Origin: Catonia carolina | Taxonomy: Eukaryota; Arthropoda; Insecta; Hemiptera; Achilidae | Direction of reading: 5' to 3' | DNA: 64,000 nt | Assembly: GCA_035578175.1 (NCBI GenBank) | Contig: JAQMRL010000008.1 | Coordinates: 62,885,041-62,949,040 of the forward strand | In this document: positions 58,714 to 64,000 of the stretch, piece after piece | How the letters are laid out: each line of letters opens with the position of its first letter | Position numbering within the stretch: the first letter of the stretch is position 1 | Notes under the pieces: generated by a model | The model's database searches: none | What the model saw: only the letters and a program-made list of their open reading frames with translations | Told to the model about the DNA's origin: nothing | Made by a program: the position numbers and the translations under genes

Positions 58714-59645
58714 TTGCTTTCTCTTGCTCTAGTTGAATATATAGGGAAGGAAAGATAGTATTGTTTTCATGTCGATTTTTCGAAATCAAGTTTCCACCGA
58801 AAATAGGTAGGCCTACTCGTTTTCAGGCCCCCTGAACCCAAAAAACATATTTCTAGCGATTGGTCTGTGTATGTGTCTTTGTGTCTGTCTGTTTATGTGC
58901 GCGAACAAAATATCTCTAGAACGGCATACCGTACAAAGAAAAAACTTGGACTTAAGTTAGGTACCACAAGGAGACCCGACACAAATATTTTCATTAAAAT
59001 CAGTCTACCGAAAGCTAATAAGCTACCGTAGCTACTTAGTAGCTTCTTTGTGTAATTTTTTACTTTTTTGCAACTTTCTGAAAAACGGCTATTACGATTT
59101 TGTTTAAACACCTCATGCTTTATTGTCTACACGATCGCCATTTCTGCTGAGTTCTTGGGGGCCTTGTGCTTTCATGGTAAAAATGTTTTGTTTCTTTAAA
59201 GAGTGCGGCTTTAATACGCATTTTAGAGCAAATAATTATGTATTATTAAAGTTGTAAAAAAGTAAAAACCTACAACTTTTAACTGAGAATTTCAACAACG
59301 TTTAGTTTAGCGTCAATTAGTAATTTTTTTATTTTTCTCAATAAAATAAGCAAAAACGGGATTTTTAAAGATGCATTTAGTGACGAAAGTATATATAATC
59401 AATTTTATAGAAAATTAAAATATTAATATCTTCTACTTTTACTTCAATCATTTTTTTCTACTAAGAAATAGCGTTAATTAATGATTTTTGAGTTCTATAG
59501 AGTTTGTTTTTGTGTCATTCTCCACGATCAAAATTGGGTTATGTTTTTAATTTTACATTGTTTAGTAATGATTAAACATAGGTTATATTTCATTATTTAT
59601 ATTGACAAGAAAAAGTCGTGTGAGTGTTTAATAGCAGATTTTTTT
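58714..59645 (+). mobile_element. Family B element, diverged full length
   Basis: From TTTTTGCTTTCTCTTGC to ACAAGAAAAAGTCGTGTGAG and CAGATTTTT. The TG site reads GTCTGTGTATGTGTCTTTGTG (58863). It lies 582 bp from the inverted copy 57288-58132. Confidence 0.8.
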
Positions 59646-60782
59646 GTTGTAAACAGTATTAACGTGTTGAACAAAATTACACCAAATTTTTTATTGATGG
59701 TATATTAATAAACACTACAACAAAGAAATAAATTCAATGACAATCCTGTTTTAAACGATAAGGTATATCGTTGAAAAGTTTTTAATTATTACGTAATACT
59801 ATTTTTTAAACTAAGATGTGAATTTTCCCACCTGTATTTTTACTTGATTTTACCGAAGAAAAATCGTTTAAATTTTTAAATCGTTGAAATGGTGTAAAAA
59901 CGAAGGAAAACGTCATATGTTATTTTAATGTCACAATGAAATGTATAAGAAAGAAAACTTTTAGCATGTAATTCTTTCAGATTTCCTTTTGTCTTTCTAT
60001 AAATAAAAAACTATGTAGTTGATATTGTTTGGTTATGTTTCATAAGAAAATAGAGTTAAAATCAGGGTGTAATTATTCATTAAATAAAAATTCCACAAAG
60101 ATTTTGTTACATGTAGACTGTTAATTAATTAAGTAATTTTTATTCTGTATATTTCTAGTATATATCATGGTTTAATGATTAAACCGTTTTTTCATTATTG
60201 AGATTTTTTTGTCGTCGTCAAAGAGAGTGACCACGCGGTTTCAGTAGTTAAGGTAAACTTGGTAAGCAAAAAGAAGAAAAATACAAGAACAATAACAAAA
60301 TATAAAAGGAAGAAAAAGTGGAAGAACAGAAAAAGAGTTAACTTGAGTAAGGCGAAGTGGGTGGAAAAGTACTTTAAACATTGATGCGATACCGACACGC
60401 AATAGCAGCTGGTTCATTCGGGTATCAAATATTAATCGGATGTCCTCTTCAACGTTTAATAATAAGCTGTTTTACGATACGCCGTGAGCCACGAACTACC
60501 TTCCATACTGTTGTTGTTGTTCTTCTAAGTCCGCAATATAACTCACAACCACTCAGATAGTCAATTGCTACTCGGACTACAATTTTATATGAGTACTGAA
60601 CAATATAACCTAACTGACTTACGTCAATCAATAGAAAACGTGCAACTGCGTATTTTTTTCTTTCTTTTTTGTTCTCTTTAAATCGTACTTAATAAGATCA
60701 TGTGGATCTTCAATTGACAAAACCTTCACTTTTATTTTTCTTCAAACAATTAATCGATTTTTTTATTTCTATAATATATTTT
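59646..60782. other. AT-rich stretch
   Basis: 60220-60620 is slightly more balanced. The minus frames at 60195-60398 and 60449-60631 have no domain. Nothing supported. Confidence 0.4.
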
Positions 60783-61173
60783 CTGCCCTTAACAGACAGG
60801 TGGAGTGTCAAATTATTTACACTCAATCTGTTGGTTGCAGGGCTAAAATAAATAGTTCTGTTTCTTATCACATGGTCAGCCAATTAAATGACTGAATCAT
60901 TTAAGAACAGAAGAGGTAGAGGTGTAAAAGACACTAATCAGAGTTATCTCCTCTAAAAGTAATTAATTTCATTATACAGCCAGACCCTGTGGTGAATAAA
61001 ATGAAGGTGTCATTTGCAGAGTGGAAAATATGTGCTTTTCAGAGGGCCCGGCATGCTGATAAGTATACTTTTCCACTCAGTGAGGAAGGCAATGGTAAAC
61101 CACCTCACTCCTCGTTTTACTTAGTAAAACCTCTACAGGTTCAAACCAGCCTTTTGGCTGATGACCTTAATAA
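60783..61173 (+). mobile_element. Family A retroposon, best-preserved copy
   Basis: From CTGCCCTTAACAGACAGGTG to GGCTGATGACCTTAATAAC. ATAATATATTTT is repeated on both sides (about 60771-60782 and 61182-61193), a 12-bp target duplication. All conserved blocks are intact, so it is useful as the reference copy. The 79-codon frame across it has no coding support. Confidence 0.9.
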
Positions 61174-61295
61174 CATATATATAATATATTTTACCTTTTA
61201 TTTATTATCTGGAACTGTTTTATTTTAAGGACGTAGTCAACTCAAGATGGTTTTTTTTAATTTTGATTTTTTTTTTGCATTTATTTAAAGTTCAA
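61174..61295. other. Spacer
   Basis: T-rich spacer between family A and the piggyBac-like element. Confidence 0.5.
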
Positions 61296-61471
61296 CCCTT
61301 TCAGTTCCAACGTCCGGAAAGTAGGACGTCGATATATTTTACGTAGTTACAACATCCAGTTTACCAGACGTCCATAAGTCATGCATAAAGTGCTAACGTC
61401 CGAATAACCGAAAATTTCCAAAAAATACTTTTAAATAAAAATTAATGGAATAATATATTTTGAAAATATCT

Positions 61472-62012
61472 CCATGGCGTAGCACGCTAGCCTACAAAGT
61501 GAAAAGTCCCGGGTTCGATTTCCGGCTAGGGTCATCAGCCGAAAGGCTGGTTTAAACATGTAGATGTTTTACTAAGTAAAACGAGGAGTGAGGTGGTTTA
61601 CCATGCCTTCCTCACTGAGTGGAAAAGTACGCTTATCACCATGCCAATCCCTCTGAAAAGCACATACTTTCCACTCTGCAAATGACACCTTCACTTCATT
61701 CATTACAAGATCTGGCTGTATAATAAAATTCATTACTTTCAGAGAAGATAACTCTGATTAGTGTCTTTTACACCTCTACCTCTTCTGTTCTTAAATGATT
61801 CAGTCATTTAATTAGCTGACCATGTGATAAGAAACATAATTATTTATTTTAGCTCTGCAACGAACAGATTGAGTGTAAATAATTTGACACTCCACTTGTC
61901 TGCTATGGGCAGTCTGGAAATTATAACACGTTAAAACCACCGTTTAAGTACCAAAACCCACAGCAGTTGCTAATGACCAAGCTGTCGATGCGACACTTTA
62001 CTAAACTAAAAA
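61472..62012 (+). mobile_element. SINE (family D-like) split by family A
   Basis: The head ATGGCGTAGCACGCTAGCC and GGGTTCGATTTCCGG (A- and B-boxes) is at 61472-61528. The matching 3' core, GTTGCTAATGACC...GTCGATGCGACACTTTA, is at 61970-62000. The interval is filled by family A. Confidence 0.65.
61529..61912 (-). mobile_element. Family A retroposon inside a SINE
   Basis: Minus copy from GGTCATCAGCCGAAAGGCTGG to TTGTCTGCTATGGGC. The (GTT)n tail is absent, so the junction with the SINE is abrupt. Confidence 0.8.
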
Positions 62013-62250
62013 CAAATATTTTGAATTTATTTATTATTAGTGTAAGAACGATTCCTTTTTTTATGAACACAATAAAAATTAATTTTTAACAGGAAATTTT
62101 ATTTTTCTGTAACGTTGAAATTTCGGTCGGCAATGGCAGGCTTTACGCCCACAAGTTTGCGAAATAAGGGCTGGCTATTTTTGTACACCTTATTCAAATT
62201 AAATGGCACTTTAGATCAAACTTTTAAATATTGTTTCGGCAATGAAAGGG

Positions 62251-62952
62251 TTAAAATTTTCTAAATCACAGCATGTGTTCATTTTGGTTGTACTTTAAAA
62301 AAAATTTAAAAACATCTGTTTTAAATGTAGATGTTTTGTCATCATAGCAAAGGTTTATTAGGTTATTATTGTGGAATGTTTATGAATCAGAAATTTTCTA
62401 GTTACTGTAGGTTATTTTGTAAATAAATAAACTATTTACATAACGATCAGATAATTTTTTTTAAAATAAAGCTCACTAGCAAGGCGAGTGAAATTATTCC
62501 TTAAACTTTAAATTAAGTTTTCCGAAAATGCGTTTTTGTATGATTGTACATTCTTGGGAATTGAATATTTTGGTTTGTAGTGGAGATATATATTTGGATG
62601 AATTTTTTTTTTGAATTTTCATAATTTCTTTCTGTGTTATCTGTTGAATGATTATTACAAAAATTTGATAGGAATTTAATTAAACAATAATTTGTGAATA
62701 CATAAAATAATATTTTTTGAAAATATGGTTTTTCTTCAATTAATTTCTTGTAAGAAAACTACATACAAGAGCGTAAATAGCAATTTTCTGTATTTTTTGG
62801 CACAAGAGTCATGTTATCTTTCTTGGTTCCTGAAATACTTGATCCCCGTAAAAGCCTGCTTTTCCACCCCAATCCTTATATTAGGGGCTGTTTCAAGTGG
62901 TAGATTATTACTAGTAATTACTCTTTCATTTATAATTTATAATGATAAATTT
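62251..62952. other. AT-rich stretch
   Basis: Nothing recognised. The frame 62725-63063 runs into the family A fragment and has no domain. Confidence 0.4.
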
Positions 62953-63050
62953 GAGGAAGGCAATGGTAAACCACCTCACTTCTCATTTTACTTAGTAAAA
63001 CCTCTACAGGTTCAAACCAGCTTTTTGGCTAATGACCTAAACAATAACAA
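62953..63050 (+). mobile_element. Family A retroposon, 3' fragment
   Basis: GAGGAAGGCAATGGTAAACC to ATGACCTAAACAATAACAA, the last quarter with a short tail; 5'-truncated like a typical retroposon. Confidence 0.75.
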
Positions 63051-63163
63051 TGATAAATTATAGCCAGTAGTTTTAATTTTCAATTTTTGGGTTGATTACC
63101 CCTTTAAACAACCATTTTAAAAATAAAATATGACCATTTAATCAGATTGCTTTTTTAATTACT

Positions 63164-63197
63164 AATGTGTGTAAGTTGCAATCTGTTTAATTTAACC
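63164..63197 (-). mobile_element. SINE family C tail fragment
   Basis: ATGTGTGTAAGTTGCAATCT and GTTTAATT match the distal end of 12137-12262 only. Confidence 0.4.
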
Positions 63198-63540
63198 CTT
63201 GTGCGACTGATAGGTTTTAGAATATTAATTTTTCGAACACTAATTCCGAGGTCGCGCCGATAGAGTTGGTTTTTTTTATCCATCTTTTATCCAAAAAATT
63301 TGAAATTTTATGAGACATTAAGAAAACTTTGAGAGATGTTTCAAACAACTTTTTTTCGCCAGTTACAGCGAATTTACGAAAAATTTGTTGTAATTTATGC
63401 AAAATAGCTAGTTTTTGTCAAAATTTGGCAATAAATATTTCTTATTTTTATTTATTTTTTAGGCTGGTATTATAGAAAAATGTCTAGCAAAAATTTTGAT
63501 ATATCAAACACCCTCGCTTACCCCCTGAACTGCTTAATGA

Positions 63541-64000
63541 ATGTTATGTTTGGATTACACTGATTTACGAATAAAAAATGTGAACGTTCAGGGAAAAAGA
63601 AAGCCAAGGTTTTTGAAATGTGCTTACGTAGTGGATAATATCAAATGGACTGACAGAGTAAACAATACAGAAGTTATACGAAGAGTGGAAGAGATAAAAG
63701 AATTGATGGAACCCATTCATCGGAACAAAATTAGTACATAGGAAACATAATACCAGAATAAGGGTTAATCTAAAAACCTTTGTATGAAGGATTAAAAGAA
63801 TGCTAAAAGAAAAGAAGACACCGAAGAGTAAAGATTAGGTAAAGTCGATTTGAAAGACGGTAAGTTATAATAAATACCAAGAATATACCAAGAAATACCA
63901 AGAATACTAAGAAGACTATCAAGAAATAAGATACTGGTGAAAAATAAAATTAGTTGGAGACAAAATATGATGTAAAGGATCTGCCCTCAGGGCAGATAAA
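63541..64000 (+). mobile_element. Non-LTR RT C-terminal remnant, runs off window
   Basis: The frame 63541-63741 contains IKWTDRVNNTEVIRRVEEIK then LMEPIHRNKI. This is the WTDRVxNxEVLRRVxExRxLL-xIxxRK word order found after the RT domain in many arthropod non-LTR elements. A-rich sequence follows, and a 9-bp hairpin (ATCTGCCCT-C-AGGGCAGAT) closes the window. The element may continue beyond 64000. Confidence 0.6.

Larger units (their letters stand above)
61296..62250. mobile_element. piggyBac-like MITE with nested SINE and family A
   Basis: Ends CCCTTTCA and TGAAAGGG, inverted, continuing imperfectly inward (GTTCCAACG against TTGCCGAAA). TTAA follows on the right (62251-62254) and TCAA precedes on the left, a one-base-changed TTAA. 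CCC starts and TTAA targets are the piggyBac signature. Subterminal ACGTCC words repeat at 61310, 61327, 61367 and 61396. No transposase was seen. Confidence 0.5.

Noticed and set aside
60989..61228. 79-codon frame recurring in several family A copies
   Set aside because: The frame is broken differently in each copy and the element has retroposon ends; it is a by-product.
63463..63563. Possible exon after the strong acceptor TTTATTTTTTAG
   Set aside because: About 33 codons to a stop with no donor, no similarity, and too far from exon 5 to link without transcript data.
1..64000. CRISPR arrays, phage or bacterial defence systems
   Set aside because: No regularly spaced repeats, operons or ribosome binding sites; the sequence is eukaryotic.

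Overview
This is an AT-rich, intron- and repeat-dominated eukaryotic nuclear sequence, most likely from an arthropod and probably an insect. The reasons are: no dense bacterial-style coding, several tRNA-headed SINEs with target-site duplications, decayed Jockey-clade and other non-LTR reverse transcriptases, mariner elements with DD34D motifs, and GT-AG introns of one to two kilobases. I cannot fix the species. The frequent 7-mer AGGCCTA is unusual but not diagnostic. Almost every short open frame is chance or part of a repeat. No bacterial operon, CRISPR array, rRNA gene or convincing free-standing tRNA gene is present.

The only host gene I can support lies on the + strand at about 45.06-52.85 kb. 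It shows five consecutive exons (start codon at 45087) with good splice sites. Every internal exon is a multiple of three (84, 60, 102, 60 nt) and every junction is phase 1, so the frame stays open across 7.8 kb. A sixth, terminal exon with a stop at 54268-54270 is possible. The protein is small, polar, without a signal peptide or membrane segment, and I do not recognise its family. The upstream promoter and 5' exon are not identified; a GC-richer stretch near 42.5-42.9 kb is one candidate.

The rest is repeats. Family A is a roughly 390-bp SINE-like retroposon with an (AAC)n tail and 9-13 bp target duplications; I count 15 copies or pieces. Family B has 13-bp subterminal inverted repeats (ACTTTCTCTTGCC), a 3' hairpin and an internal (TG)n tract, which resembles the DINE-1/HINE class of non-autonomous Helentrons; there are ten copies, one carrying a 266-bp TG tract. 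At least four tRNA-related SINE families are present. Three mariner copies share an odd foldback design, with both ends made from the transposase 3' end in inverted orientation.

Nesting records the order of insertions. A 2.8-kb pogo/Tigger-like element (36246-39033) holds family A, family B, a Jockey fragment and a mariner. A piggyBac-like element (61296-62250) holds a SINE split by family A. Three further family A copies are split by a mariner, by a non-LTR 3' end and by a TA-flanked MITE. Large inverted repeats lie at 31078-31744 and 55668-56210. Between the elements are long AT-rich stretches in which I see nothing functional.
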